This document shows, one piece after another, positions 51,079 through 60,986 of a stretch of DNA of 64,000 nt (its first letter is position 1; every line of letters begins with the position of its first letter). A program made the translations under genes and the position numbers. The stretch spans positions 186,001 to 250,000 of the forward strand of contig JADJVX010000018.1 of NCBI GenBank assembly GCA_016710385.1. The letters are read 5' to 3'. Source of the DNA: Actinomycetales bacterium (lineage in GTDB: Bacteria; Actinomycetota; Actinomycetes; Actinomycetales; Dermatophilaceae). The notes below the pieces were generated by a model. The model saw only the letters and a program-made list of their open reading frames with translations. It made no database searches and was not told the DNA's origin.

Positions 51079-53187
51079 GTGGCGAAGAAGGCGAAGAAGC
51101 GCAAGCCTCAACGGATGGCGGACGCCCGGCCTGCTCCTGAGCTGGTCCCGGCGCAGCTGCGGCCGCGGCGGGCGCTGGACTACGACCTGGAGCGGCAGTC
51201 CGAGCACATGGCGGTCTCCGCGATGCGTGCTGCCGCCCCAGGCATGGAGTATCTGCTCACGCGTTACCCACGCAAGTGGCTGCGTAAGGACGTCGTCGCG
51301 GGTGTGGCCGTGGCGGCCTACTTGGTCCCGCAGGTGCTCGCCTACTCCGCGATCGTCAATGTCCCGCCGGTCGCCGGGCTCTGGAGCGCCCTGGCGGCCA
51401 TCATCGCGTATGCCGTGATGGGCGGCTCGCGGGTCCTCTCGGCCGGGCCGGAGTCGACCATCGCCCTGATGGCCGGCGCTGCGATTGCCCCGTTGGCCGG
51501 CGGTGACCCGCAGCGGGCTCTGTCGTTGTCGGCCGCCCTGTGTCTCGTCGTGGCCGGCTGGTGTCTGATCGCCCGGGTGCTGCGGGCCGGCATCGTTGTC
51601 GAGTTGTTGTCGCAACCGCTGCTGGTCGGCTACCTCGCCGGCGGAGCGGTCCTGATGATCGTGGGCCAGCTGGGCAAGGTGACCGGCACGAAGGTGTCCG
51701 GCGAGAGCATCGTCGACCAGATCCAGTCGTTCCTGTCTGTTGTGGGCAACACCAAACCGCTGACCCTGGCCGTCGGCCTGTCGACGCTCGCGCTCATTCT
51801 CGTGGTGCGCGCAGTGAGTCCCGCGCTTCCCGCGCCACTCATCGCGGTCGCTCTGGCGACGGCGGTGTCGGCGCTGCTCGGCCTGGCCGAGCAGGGCGTG
51901 GCGATCGTCGGACAGGTGCCCTCGGGCTTGCCGATGCCACATTTGCCCGACGTGAGCATGACCGACCTCAATGCGCTGATCCTCGCCGGTTTGGGGGTTG
52001 CCGTGGTCGGTTACAGCGACAACATGCTCATCGCGCGTGGTTTCCCCGCGCCGTTGGAGGAGGGGGAGACCAAGGCCGACGTACGGGTGGACCCCCAGAA
52101 GGAACTCGTCGCCCTGGCGGGGGTTCAGGCGGCAATCGGCTTCTTCAGCGGCTACCCGGCGTCGTCGTCGGGGTCGCGCACCGCCCTGGCCATCGCGTCC
52201 GGTGCCCGCAGCCAGGTCTATTCGCTGGCGGCGGGGCTGTGCATCATCGCGGTGTTGTTCTTCGCCGGTCCGCTCATCTCCGCGCTCCCGCAGGCCGCGC
52301 TCGGCGCCGTCGTGTTCTACGCCGCCGGCAAGCTCGTGTCGATTCCGGAGTTCCGGCGGCTGTGGAACTTCCGCCGACGGGAACTGGTCTTGGCCGTCGT
52401 CACCATGCTCGGCACCGTGGTCATCGGCATCCTCGCCGGCGTCGTCCTGGCTATTGCCATCAGCCTGCTCGAGATGACCCACCGGTTGGCCCGGCCCCAC
52501 GAGGGAGTGCTCGGCCGGGTCCCTGGCTTGCCGGGCATGCACGACGTTGCTGATTACAAGAAGGCTCGCACCATTCCCGGGTGCATCTTCTATCGCTACG
52601 ACGCGCCGCTGTTCTTCGCCAACATCGGTGACCTGCGTGAGCGTGTCGAGAACGTCATCGCCCAGGAAAACACTGCGTTCCCAGAGACCCCGGTGCGATG
52701 GTTCATCCTCAATGTGGAAGCGAACGTCGAGGTGGATGTCACCGCTGCCGACGGTCTGCGCGAGTTGGCCCAGGAGTTGGCGGCGCGAGGTATCGAGTTG
52801 GGCCTGGCCCGGGTCAAGCTCGACCTTTACGAGCCGCTCGACCGAGCAGGCGTCATCGACGTCATCGGCAAGGACATGCTCTTCGCCACGCTGCCGGTGG
52901 CCGAGAAGGCCTACCTGGCCTGGGCGACGGCCCAGTTGCCCACCGTCGCACCCGCGCGCGAAGCTGAGGTCGTGGAAGAGGCCGAGGAGCCGGACCTGCT
53001 GCCCTGGGAGCGGCCGGATGACGACGACCTTGTCGAGGCGAAGGAGCCCACGGACCCGGCGTCGCAGCCCGAATCCGAAAGACACGGCGCGGCGCAGGCG
53101 GCACGGTCGACGGAAATGGACCCGCCCCCATCAGATCCGGCGAGCCCGTTGTCGGCCGATCCTGGACATGTCACCCGGTGGCCGTGA
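51079..53187 (+). CDS. SulP-family anion permease with STAS domain
   Basis: 702 residues, about ten to twelve helices, then a cytoplasmic STAS domain. The SulP block appears as VAGVAVAAYLVPQVLAYSAIVNVPPVAGLWSAL and AGPESTIALMAGAA, with DNMLIARGFP and a later GYPASSSGSRTALA. The STAS part (IPGCIFYRYDAPLFFANIGDLRERVE) is followed by an acidic C-terminal tail. Sulfate, bicarbonate or another anion is possible. GAGGAG precedes the GTG. Confidence 0.9.
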   Translation: MAKKAKKRKPQRMADARPAPELVPAQLRPRRALDYDLERQSEHMAVSAMRAAAPGMEYLLTRYPRKWLRKDVVAGVAVAAYLVPQVLAYSAIVNVPPVAGLWSALAAIIAYAVMGGSRVLSAGPESTIALMAGAAIAPLAGGDPQRALSLSAALCLVVAGWCLIARVLRAGIVVELLSQPLLVGYLAGGAVLMIVGQLGKVTGTKVSGESIVDQIQSFLSVVGNTKPLTLAVGLSTLALILVVRAVSPALPAPLIAVALATAVSALLGLAEQGVAIVGQVPSGLPMPHLPDVSMTDLNALILAGLGVAVVGYSDNMLIARGFPAPLEEGETKADVRVDPQKELVALAGVQAAIGFFSGYPASSSGSRTALAIASGARSQVYSLAAGLCIIAVLFFAGPLISALPQAALGAVVFYAAGKLVSIPEFRRLWNFRRRELVLAVVTMLGTVVIGILAGVVLAIAISLLEMTHRLARPHEGVLGRVPGLPGMHDVADYKKARTIPGCIFYRYDAPLFFANIGDLRERVENVIAQENTAFPETPVRWFILNVEANVEVDVTAADGLRELAQELAARGIELGLARVKLDLYEPLDRAGVIDVIGKDMLFATLPVAEKAYLAWATAQLPTVAPAREAEVVEEAEEPDLLPWERPDDDDLVEAKEPTDPASQPESERHGAAQAARSTEMDPPPSDPASPLSADPGHVTRWP

Positions 53188-53261
53188 GAGCCGCCCCTGG
53201 TCCAGGGACGGCATTCGGTAGCCCGCCGGGATGGCTGTGAAGAGTCGGTATGCCGTGCGGC

Positions 53262-56200
53262 TCACGCGGGCAGCGACACCATGCTGATCGACGATCCGCG
53301 GGTCGACTTGTGCACGCGCAGTTGGGTGGGGATGCGGGTCCGCAGGTCAGCGACATGACTGACGACCCCGACTGCGCGTCCCCCATCGCGCAGCGTGTCG
53401 AGGATTTCCATGACGTGTTCGAGGCTCTCCTCGTCGAGCGTGCCGAATCCTTCATCGATGAACAGTGTCTGCAGATCGAACCCCCCGCTTTCCTGCCGCA
53501 CGGCGTCGGCGAGCCCGAGGGCCAGCGCTAGCGAGGCCATGAACGACTCGCCCCCTGAGAGGGTGGCGGGGTCGCGCGTGCGCCCAGTCCATAGGTCGTG
53601 CACCACCAGACCTAAGCCACTGCGCCGACCGTGCGAGGCGACCTCGTCGGTGTGAGCGAGGCGATATCGACCCGCGCCGATGCTGACCAAGCGCTCGTTG
53701 GCCAGCTCGACGACCCGCTCCAGTCGGCCGGCCAAGACGAAGGCCGACAAGCGCATGCGCAGTGCGTTGTCGGGAGAGGTGCCCGTGACAGTGGCTGCCA
53801 GCCGACTGAGCTGCTCGTGCTCGATCCGACGCTCCTCACGGCGCCCGGCGAGCATGGCGACGTCTGCCGACCGTTCCTGGGCTTCACGGCAGGCCAACTC
53901 TGCCCCGGATACCGCAGCTGCCGCCTGGGCACGCACGTTCTTGGCGCGTTCGGCCGCGGTCCGAGCTGCCGCGACATCGACCGGACCGTGTGCCAATGCG
54001 GCAATGACGTCGGGTTCGGCTAGCACGGCGTCTGCTGCGGACCGCAGGTCTCGGGCCGACTGGACCATGACGCCGAGTTCGTGCACCCGGGCTGCAGGCA
54101 GCAGCGCGGCAGCGGCGTCCGCCACGGTGTCGAAGCCGATCGCCGTGCACTGTGTCGCGGCTCGGGCGGCCGCCTGGTCGCAGTCATGGTCTCGGTCCCT
54201 GGCGATCACGAGTGCGGCCCGAGCGTGATCGAGGGTCTCCCGGACGAGACGATGTCGACCGATGACTGATGTGACGGCTGCGTGTCCGTCTTGCTCCGTG
54301 CCGACGGACCCTGCCGCCGGTGGCTCGGCTGCGCAGGGACACTCCTGGGCATGAAGGCGCAGAGCGCGAGAGACACGGTTGGCCCGCTCGGTGCGTCTGG
54401 CAGCTGCCGCGGCCCGCACTGCTGAGAGAGCGTCGATCTGGGTGGCCAGGGCATCCGCCCGACTGACGGTCTCGTCACGATGCTGCTGGTGTTCGTCCAA
54501 CTGGTGCCTGGCCGTGGCAAGTTCCCGATGCGCTTGGGCCGCGCGATCGACGTCGAGCTGGGCGGCGCGCACCTGTTCAGCCACGACGTCGGGTAGGGGT
54601 TCGGGGGTCCCGAGCTGCGCCCCGAGGCCGCGGACTCGCTCGGTCAGGGTGGCCCCCTCGATCGTCAGAGCCTGGGCGCGGGCCTGGGCCAGGTCGAAGT
54701 TGCGTTGTGCCCGCGAGACATCGGCCGATCGCACCCCATCAGCACGCACCGCCGGACGGGGATGCTCGGTCGACCCACAGACCGGGCATGGGTCACTGCC
54801 GGCCAGGTCAGCAGCTAGTTCTCCGGCCATCGCGGCGATCCGCCGCTCGTGCAACTCCAGCACGTGACGTCCGGCCCGCGTCGCATCCTCGACCGCGGCA
54901 TCGATGGTCGGCAGCAGCGCCTGGGTCCGCGCGCGCACCTCGTGTAGTTCGGTGAGTGCGGCAGCCTGGGCCGACACCATGGCGAGGCGAGCCTGAGCGG
55001 CGGCCAGCGCCCCAGCCGCCTCGACCGTCGTGTCGAGGCGGCGTTGGGCGGCCGCAACTGCCTCGGTGCGCGCTCTGACGGCGATAGCAGCGGCCTCGGC
55101 CTGAGCAGCCAGAGCGGCGTGCTCCGCGTCGAGGCGGATGAGCTCCCGATCGACCGCGCGCAGATCGTCCGCGAGGTGTGCGAGGTCGACGACGAGCTCA
55201 TCCTGCGCGGTGACGGTGGTGCACAGCAGGTCGACCTGATCGGGTTGCAGGTCTGGATGGCCCACAGCCGCCAGACTCGCGGCGTGGGAGGCGACTGTCG
55301 CGCTGGCAGCCGCGGCAGCTTCTTGGGCCGCACGCAGCGCCCGCAGGTCGCCAGCCACCGACTGGGCTCGGGTGTGCCGGGCCAACTGGTCGGTGGCGTC
55401 CCGAAGCTGGGCTGCGCCGTCGTCGAGCTGGGTCAAGACCTGTCGGGCCCGCACCCCACGCGTCGCCGCGGCATCGACGGCCAGCAGCCGGTGCAAGACT
55501 GCGTCAGCCTCGTCGGATGCGCCGACTGCCTGGTCATGGCGCACCTGGGCAGCTCCGGCATGGTGGTGCAGGGCTTCCATCAGGCGTTCGCTGGCCTGGC
55601 GCGCTTGACTCTGGGTGAGCTCGGACCAAGGCGGCGCGTCGGGCAACACCTCGCCCGGCAGCCGGGCCAGGGCATCGTCGACCCGCTGCACTGCGGCGCC
55701 GAACTCCTGCTCAGCGAGGGCACTGGCCAAGCCGGACTCGTGGGCACGCTCGGTGAGCCAGCGCTCGACGTGCTGATAGCGGCTGACGTCGAACAGCGTG
55801 CCCAGCAGGGCTCGGCGCTCCTCGGGCGCTGCGCGCAGGAAAGCGGCGAAGTCGCCTTGGGGGAGCATGACGACCCGGCTGAACTGCTCCAGCCCGAGCC
55901 CGACAGCCTCGCGGATTTCCCTGCCGACCTCGGGCGCTTTGGCGCTGATGGTTTCCCACTGGCCCCCGGGGCCCCGAGCTTCGAGCTGGACGCGGCTGGG
56001 CACCACCGTCGTGCCGGCACCGCGCAACTTGGTGCGTTCCTGCTCGGGAGACCGGGTCACCCGCAACCGTCGAGCACCCACCGTGAACTCCAGACTGGTG
56101 CTCGTGAGCGTGCCGGGCGCAGCGTGATCGCTGCGCAGGGATCGTCCCGCCGGCCGGCCCCCGGGCACATCGGCGTACAGGGCGAAACAGATCGCGTCGA

Positions 56201-56333
56201 GGATCGAGGTCTTGCCGCCCCCGGTCGGGCCCTGGATCAGGAAGATGCCGGCCCGGCCGAGGGCGTCGAAGTCGACGTCGACTCGGTCGGCGAAGGGACC
56301 GAAGGCACAGGCGACCAGCCGATGCAGCCTCAT
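53262..56333 (-). CDS. sbcC: exonuclease SbcCD ATPase subunit SbcC
   Basis: SMC/Rad50-like ATPase that with SbcD opens hairpins and trims DNA ends, 1023 residues. Walker A is GPTGGGKTSILDA near 35-47. Long Ala-rich coiled-coil arms flank the zinc hook CPVCGSTEHP near residue 515. The signature LSGGESFMASLALALGLADAV and Walker B LFIDEGFGTLDEESL lie near the C-terminus. Its ATG overlaps the sbcD stop. The gene itself reads through cleanly although sbcD does not. Confidence 0.94.
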   Translation of the reverse strand: MRLHRLVACAFGPFADRVDVDFDALGRAGIFLIQGPTGGGKTSILDAICFALYADVPGGRPAGRSLRSDHAAPGTLTSTSLEFTVGARRLRVTRSPEQERTKLRGAGTTVVPSRVQLEARGPGGQWETISAKAPEVGREIREAVGLGLEQFSRVVMLPQGDFAAFLRAAPEERRALLGTLFDVSRYQHVERWLTERAHESGLASALAEQEFGAAVQRVDDALARLPGEVLPDAPPWSELTQSQARQASERLMEALHHHAGAAQVRHDQAVGASDEADAVLHRLLAVDAAATRGVRARQVLTQLDDGAAQLRDATDQLARHTRAQSVAGDLRALRAAQEAAAAASATVASHAASLAAVGHPDLQPDQVDLLCTTVTAQDELVVDLAHLADDLRAVDRELIRLDAEHAALAAQAEAAAIAVRARTEAVAAAQRRLDTTVEAAGALAAAQARLAMVSAQAAALTELHEVRARTQALLPTIDAAVEDATRAGRHVLELHERRIAAMAGELAADLAGSDPCPVCGSTEHPRPAVRADGVRSADVSRAQRNFDLAQARAQALTIEGATLTERVRGLGAQLGTPEPLPDVVAEQVRAAQLDVDRAAQAHRELATARHQLDEHQQHRDETVSRADALATQIDALSAVRAAAAARRTERANRVSRALRLHAQECPCAAEPPAAGSVGTEQDGHAAVTSVIGRHRLVRETLDHARAALVIARDRDHDCDQAAARAATQCTAIGFDTVADAAAALLPAARVHELGVMVQSARDLRSAADAVLAEPDVIAALAHGPVDVAAARTAAERAKNVRAQAAAAVSGAELACREAQERSADVAMLAGRREERRIEHEQLSRLAATVTGTSPDNALRMRLSAFVLAGRLERVVELANERLVSIGAGRYRLAHTDEVASHGRRSGLGLVVHDLWTGRTRDPATLSGGESFMASLALALGLADAVRQESGGFDLQTLFIDEGFGTLDEESLEHVMEILDTLRDGGRAVGVVSHVADLRTRIPTQLRVHKSTRGSSISMVSLPA

Positions 56334-57495
56334 GCGACACCCCTGGCGACGCCGCGTTCGTCCTCTGCGGTCGCGATGCCCAGACGGGTCGCCTCCAGCG
56401 CGCGATCGATGAGGATGCGCTCATCCTCGGACGCCGGGGTGCCCCGGACGTGGCCGAGGAAGTCGAGGCAGACCTCGCGCGGGTGCGGCTGCTGCGGGTG
56501 CGGACGGCATACCGGGTGGTCTCGACAGCCAGCCCGAGCGGGTCGAAGTGCAAGTCGAGCAGGTGCGGGAAACGTCGCCGCAGCCGGTCCCACGCGCCGA
56601 TGGGGCGCAGCGCGTCGGTGAGATGCACCTGGCACCAGGCGGCTTCGGCCCAGGTGTGCGCCGGGTCGACCATGAGTGCCTCGAGCTCACCGCGCAGCAC
56701 CGCCATGGGACGCACGACCGGAGTCGCGTGCAGAGCCACCCTCGGTATGCCGTCACGCAACTCGACCAGAGACACCGACTTGCTGTCGCCGGCCTCGCTG
56801 AAGTCCATGGCCCACGGCGACCCGCTGTAACGGACCCGCTCGGTCACATGTTGTGGCCGGTGCAGGTGCCCGAGGGCGGCATACCCGAAGTCGTCGAAGA
56901 TCGCGGCCGGCACCGCGGACACCCCACCGACGGAGATGTCGCGCTCTGACGCGCTGGTCACCGATCCGGCGACGAAGGCGTGGGCCATGACGACGGACTG
57001 ACCCGGCTGGGCGCGCATGTCACGTGGAAGTCGAGCCAGCGCGGCGCGCAGGACATCGGCGTGCGTCGCCTCGCGTGCGCCGACCACTCCCATAGCCAGC
57101 GAGGGGCTCGAGATAGGGCACGGCGTGGATGACGCCGTCCCCGACGGGGATCGCCCGGGTGGACCCCTCGACGTCGGTGCGGATGTGCAGCCCAGCCCGC
57201 TCCAGCAGCCGCGCTGCGAACCCCAACCGGATTGCCGAGTCGTGGTTGCCGCTGGTCAGCACCACCTGGGCACCGGTGTCGACCAGTCTGGTGACGGCAT
57301 CGGAGAGCAACCCGACGGTGTCGGGGGGGAGGGCAGCGCACGATGGTAGATGTCGCCGGAGACGACCACGGCGTCGACAGCCTCAGAGCGGACCAGATCG
57401 ACCAACCAATCCAGGAAGGTTGCCTGCGCGTCCAGCATCCCGACCGAGTGCAGCGGCCGGCCCAAGTGCCAGTCGGAGGTGTGGATGAAGCGCAT
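56330..57495 (-). pseudogene. sbcD: exonuclease SbcCD nuclease subunit SbcD, three frameshifts
   Basis: Mre11-like nuclease. The first piece (MRFIHTSDWHLGRPLH, VVVSGDIYHRALP) breaks at a run of seven G at 57323-57329, where one base is missing. The second piece (VVLTSGNHDSAIRLGFAARL, AVPYLEPLAG) breaks near 57092-57096, with one extra base. The third (MGVVGAREATHADVL, DDFGYAALGHLHRPQHV) breaks near 56500-56510, one base missing, at a copy of the iterated word. The fourth (HPQQPHPREVCLDFLGHVRG) runs to the end. Corrected length is 388 residues, normal for SbcD, and all metal-site motifs are present across the pieces. It is either sequencing error or a dead gene. Confidence 0.87.
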
Positions 57496-57598
57496 ACGCC
57501 GAGGCTAGAGCCGGCCACCGACAAGGCCCGGCATCCGCCTCGGCGCGCCCGGGAGACGCTCGATCCAACCGACCCGTCGCGCGGAGTGGGCCCGACGG

Positions 57599-57604
57599 CA
57601 TACT
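57599..57604 (+). promoter_or_regulatory. possible -10 element within a copy of the iterated word
   Basis: CATACT, part of ACGGCATACT, ends eight bases before the ATG at 57613. A near-leaderless start is possible. Confidence 0.3.
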
Positions 57605-57612
57605 CTCCCGCC

Positions 57613-59097
57613 ATGGGAGCGGACGTCGAGACGATCACGTACACGCGCGAGCAGCGCCAGCGCTACCGCGAGAAGGTCCAGCAGTGCCTGGACGTCTTCG
57701 AGCGGATGCTGTCGTTCGCGCACTTCGAGTTTGACCGCCCGATGACCGGCATGGAGATCGAACTCAACCTGGTTGGGGCCGACTTCCGGCCTCGGATGGA
57801 CAACGCCGAGGTTCTCGAGCGCATCGCCGACCCGGAGTTCCAAACCGAGCTGGGGCGCTACAACATCGAGTTCAACGTGGCTCCGCGGCCGCTGCCCGGC
57901 GACTCGGCCCTGGAGTTGGAAGAGGTCTTGCGCACCTCGCTCAATCGGGCCCAAGCCAAGTGTCTCGAACTCGACAACCGGATCATCATGATCGGCATGC
58001 TCCCGACAGTCATGCCGGAGCACCTCTCCGGCGACTGGATGAGTGGCAACGCTCGCTATCAAGCACTCAACGACGCAGTCCTCACCGCCCGTGGCGAGGA
58101 TGTCTACCTCGAGATCGAGGGACCCACCGGTGAACGCCTGGTGCGTTACTGCGACTCTCTGGCGCCCGAATCCGCGTGCACGTCGATGCAATTGCACCTG
58201 CAGGTCGCACCGATGGCCTTCGCCGACCACTGGAACGCCGCACAGGTGCTCGCCGGACCGCAGCTCGCCCTCGGGGCAAACTCCCCGTTCTTCTTCGGCC
58301 AGCGGTTGTGGGCCGAATCGCGGATCGAGGTGTTCACCCAGGCCGCGGACACCCGATCGGTCGAGCTCAAGAACCAAGGTGTGCGGCCTCGGGTCTTCTT
58401 CGGTGAGCGTTGGATCACGTCGATCTTCGATCTGTTCGAGGAGAATGTCAGATACTTCCCAGCCCTGCTGCCGGAGATCTCGGACGAGGACCCCCAGGCG
58501 GTGCTCGACGCAGGCGGGGTGCCCTCGTTGGCCGAGATGCGACTGCACAACGGCACCATCTACCGCTGGAACCGGCCGATCTACGACATCGTCAAGGGCC
58601 GCCCGCACCTGCGCGTCGAAAACCGGGTGCTGCCCGCCGGGCCGACGATCATCGACACGATGGCCAACTCGGCGTTCTACTACGGCACGCTGCGCATGCT
58701 CGCTCAGGAAGATCGCCCGATCTGGACCCGAATGAGTTTCGCTGCGGCCGAAGACAACTTCGTCGCCGGGGCCCGCTACGGCATCGACAGTCGGCAATAT
58801 TGGCCGGGGCGCGGAGACGTGCCGGCCACCGAGTTGGTGCTCCGGCACCTCTTGCCGCTGGCTCACGAAGGGCTGCGGCAGTGGGGGGTCTCGGATGCCG
58901 TGCGGGAGCGCTACCTCTCGGTGATCGAAGGGCGCTGCCTCACCGGCACCAACGGCGCCACCTGGCAGGTCGACGCAGTCGAGCGGCTAGAGGCCCGCGG
59001 ACTCGACCGCGCCGAGGCCCTGCGGCAGATGCTCAGCCATTACGCGGAGAACATGCACGCCAACGTGCCGGTCCACGAGTGGGAACTGCCAGCGTGA
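57613..59097 (+). CDS. glutamate-cysteine ligase family (GCS2-like) protein
   Basis: 494 residues with the GCS2-type ATP-grasp-like ligase fold. The N-terminal MTGMEIELNLVGADFRPRM carries the metal-binding ExE. Further blocks are GRYNIEFNVAPRPL, SACTSMQLHLQVAP, ANSPFFFGQRLW, RWNRPIYDIVKGRPHLRVENRVLPAGPTIIDTMANSAFYYG and a C-terminal helical region. These are features of carboxylate-amine ligases. True gamma-glutamylcysteine synthesis is not assured, because mycothiol-producing actinobacteria often keep such paralogues with unknown substrates. It overlaps the next gene by GTGA. Confidence 0.82.
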   Translation: MGADVETITYTREQRQRYREKVQQCLDVFERMLSFAHFEFDRPMTGMEIELNLVGADFRPRMDNAEVLERIADPEFQTELGRYNIEFNVAPRPLPGDSALELEEVLRTSLNRAQAKCLELDNRIIMIGMLPTVMPEHLSGDWMSGNARYQALNDAVLTARGEDVYLEIEGPTGERLVRYCDSLAPESACTSMQLHLQVAPMAFADHWNAAQVLAGPQLALGANSPFFFGQRLWAESRIEVFTQAADTRSVELKNQGVRPRVFFGERWITSIFDLFEENVRYFPALLPEISDEDPQAVLDAGGVPSLAEMRLHNGTIYRWNRPIYDIVKGRPHLRVENRVLPAGPTIIDTMANSAFYYGTLRMLAQEDRPIWTRMSFAAAEDNFVAGARYGIDSRQYWPGRGDVPATELVLRHLLPLAHEGLRQWGVSDAVRERYLSVIEGRCLTGTNGATWQVDAVERLEARGLDRAEALRQMLSHYAENMHANVPVHEWELPA

Positions 59098-60058
59098 GTA
59101 TGCCGTCCGACTCGAGGTCGGATTCAGCCGACCGGTCGCGGATGGCCGGCCCGGACGTGCTGCACGTGGAGTTCGTCAACGTGTTCTCCCTGCCGGGCCA
59201 GCCGTTTTCGGGCAATCCGCTGGCTGTGGTCACCAACGGATCCGCACTAGATGCCGCAACGATGCAGGCGCTCGCACGGCAGTTCAACCTCTCGGAGACG
59301 AGCTTCGTCCTCGATCGCTCGCCGGCAGCAGCATCCGGGCGGCCATCCGCGCAGGCCAGTCACGTGCGCATCTTCACGCCGACCGTGGAGTTGCCGTTTG
59401 CGGGCCACCCCACCCTCGGCACCGCCGCGATCCTCGGCCAGGCCTGCGGCCTGGACCACGTCACCCTGCACCTGGCTGCCGGTGCCGTTCCGGTGACTCG
59501 TGACGACAGCGGGCATTGGCGTCTGGTGGCCATCCCCGGGCCGGTCGCCCGCCACGAGGCCGATCTGGACCAGCTGGCCAGCATGCTGGGCTTCTCCGAG
59601 GCCGATGTCGTCGCCGGGTGGCGGGTCACTGCTGGGGTGGAGCAGGTCCTCGTGCAGCTGCGCTCGGCCGATGCGGTGCGGCGCGCCGTCGCGTCTGTAG
59701 AAGACCTGTCGACCTGGGGTGCCTGCAGCAGTGGCGAGAGCTTGGTCTACCTGTGGTCCTTCGACGACGGCGACCCTGATCACGCATCAACATCGAGCCG
59801 ACCAGTGCGCGAGGTCACGGCCCGGCTCTTCTTCACCCAGGACACGGTCGTCGCGGAAGACCCCGCCACTGGATCGGCGGCCGCTAACCTCGGCACCCTG
59901 CTTGCCGCATCGGGGCTACGGGTCGGCTCACCATCCGGCAAGGTGACCAGGTCTCCCGCCCGTCGCGCCTGCTGGTCGACTACGCGCCGGGCACCGTCGG
60001 GGTTGCCGGCTTGGTGCACCGGATCGGCCACGGCGCGGTGACGTTGGCTGGTGGCTGA
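59094..60058 (+). pseudogene. PhzF-family isomerase-like protein, frameshift near the C-terminus
   Basis: Epimerase/isomerase of the PhzF (diaminopimelate epimerase-like) fold. Visible blocks are VNVFSLPGQPFSGNPLAVV, LSETSFVL, RIFTPTVELPFAGHPTLGTA and AEDPATGSAAANLGTLLA. One base is missing near 59924-59927 (LRVG then out of frame). The other frame continues with RQGDQVSRPSRLLVDYAPG to a stop at 60056-60058. Adding one base gives 321 residues, of normal size. As read, translation stops at 60041 with a wrong tail. GTG 59094 overlaps the upstream stop. Substrate unknown. Confidence 0.8.
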
Positions 60059-60082
60059 ATTCAACCAACCCCGGACGTCCCC

Positions 60083-60865
60083 TCACTCCAGGGAACGGCG
60101 GACCACCTCGAAGCACACAACGGCCGCCGCAGCCGCCACATTGAGCGACTCCACGCCGGTGGCCATGGGGATCCGCACCCAGTCGTCCACCTGAACGGCC
60201 ACCCCGGCCGACAACCCGGCTGTCTCGCCGCCGAGCACGTATGCCGTGTCGATCGGCAGACGGGCCTCGTAGAGCGAGCTCTCCGCATCGGCGTCCAACC
60301 CGACAACTCGAAATCCCTTGTGCTGCAAAGACATCACGGCTTCGTCCGCCGAAGCGCACTTGAGGATCGGCGCGCGGAATGCGACGCCGGCCGAGGCCTT
60401 CACGACGAGGGGATCGATCGAGGCCACACCCCGCCGGGGCACGACGATCCCGGCGAACCCTGCGGCGGTGCCGGTTCGCAGGATCATCCCCACATTGGCC
60501 GGGGTCGTGATCCCGTCGAGGACGAGCACCGGGCCGCTGAGGCCAGCGGCGAGCGCCGCGTCGAGGGGACGCATGGCCGGTGCCACGACGTCCGCGCAGA
60601 CCCCCTGGTCCTGCTTGCCGTTGCCGGCGATCTTCTTCACCCGCTCTGCCGAAACCCGGTGCAATGGAGTCGACTTCCGTCGAGCCGCGGCGATGATCTC
60701 TGCCACGTGCGGGCCTCGGGCGGTGTCGGCCAGGAGCACCTTGTCGACGCGCAGAACGGGGTCGATGAGCGCTTCCAGCACCGGGTTTCGCCCATAGACG
60801 GTGATGAACCGGTCTTTGGGCGAGATCGCAGCAGGGGCGCCAGGCTCCGGTGGTCGGACAGTCAT
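60083..60865 (-). CDS. SpoU/TrmH-family RNA 2'-O-methyltransferase
   Basis: 260-residue SPOUT methyltransferase. The N-terminal substrate-binding domain contains RFITVYGRNPVLEALIDP. The knotted domain has VLVLDGITTPANVGMILRTGTAAGFAGIVV, VLGGETAGLS and SLNVAAAAAVVCFEVVR, the three SpoU motifs with Asn, Glu and Ser-Leu-Asn. ATG 60865 follows AGGA. The RNA target (tRNA or 23S rRNA) cannot be decided. It is convergent with the PhzF-like gene and divergent from the amylosucrase gene. Confidence 0.89.
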   Translation of the reverse strand: MTVRPPEPGAPAAISPKDRFITVYGRNPVLEALIDPVLRVDKVLLADTARGPHVAEIIAAARRKSTPLHRVSAERVKKIAGNGKQDQGVCADVVAPAMRPLDAALAAGLSGPVLVLDGITTPANVGMILRTGTAAGFAGIVVPRRGVASIDPLVVKASAGVAFRAPILKCASADEAVMSLQHKGFRVVGLDADAESSLYEARLPIDTAYVLGGETAGLSAGVAVQVDDWVRIPMATGVESLNVAAAAAVVCFEVVRRSLE

Positions 60866-60924
60866 GGGTCCTATCCTGACCTGCCGTGTCAACGCGCTGA
60901 GGCCGCCCCGGCCTGCTGACACGA

Positions 60925-60940
60925 TGTAAACGCTTTCCGT
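60925..60940 (+). promoter_or_regulatory. LacI-type operator before the amylosucrase gene
   Basis: TGTAAACGCTTTCCGT is an imperfect palindrome around a central CG with the GTAAACG/CGCTTTCC halves typical of LacI-family sugar regulators. It lies about 45 bases before the GTG and next to a possible TATGCT -10. No LacI gene is in the window. Confidence 0.5.
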
Positions 60941-60986
60941 ATGCTGTCCACGACGTCCCGACCGACCCGAGGAAAGCGAGGCGACG

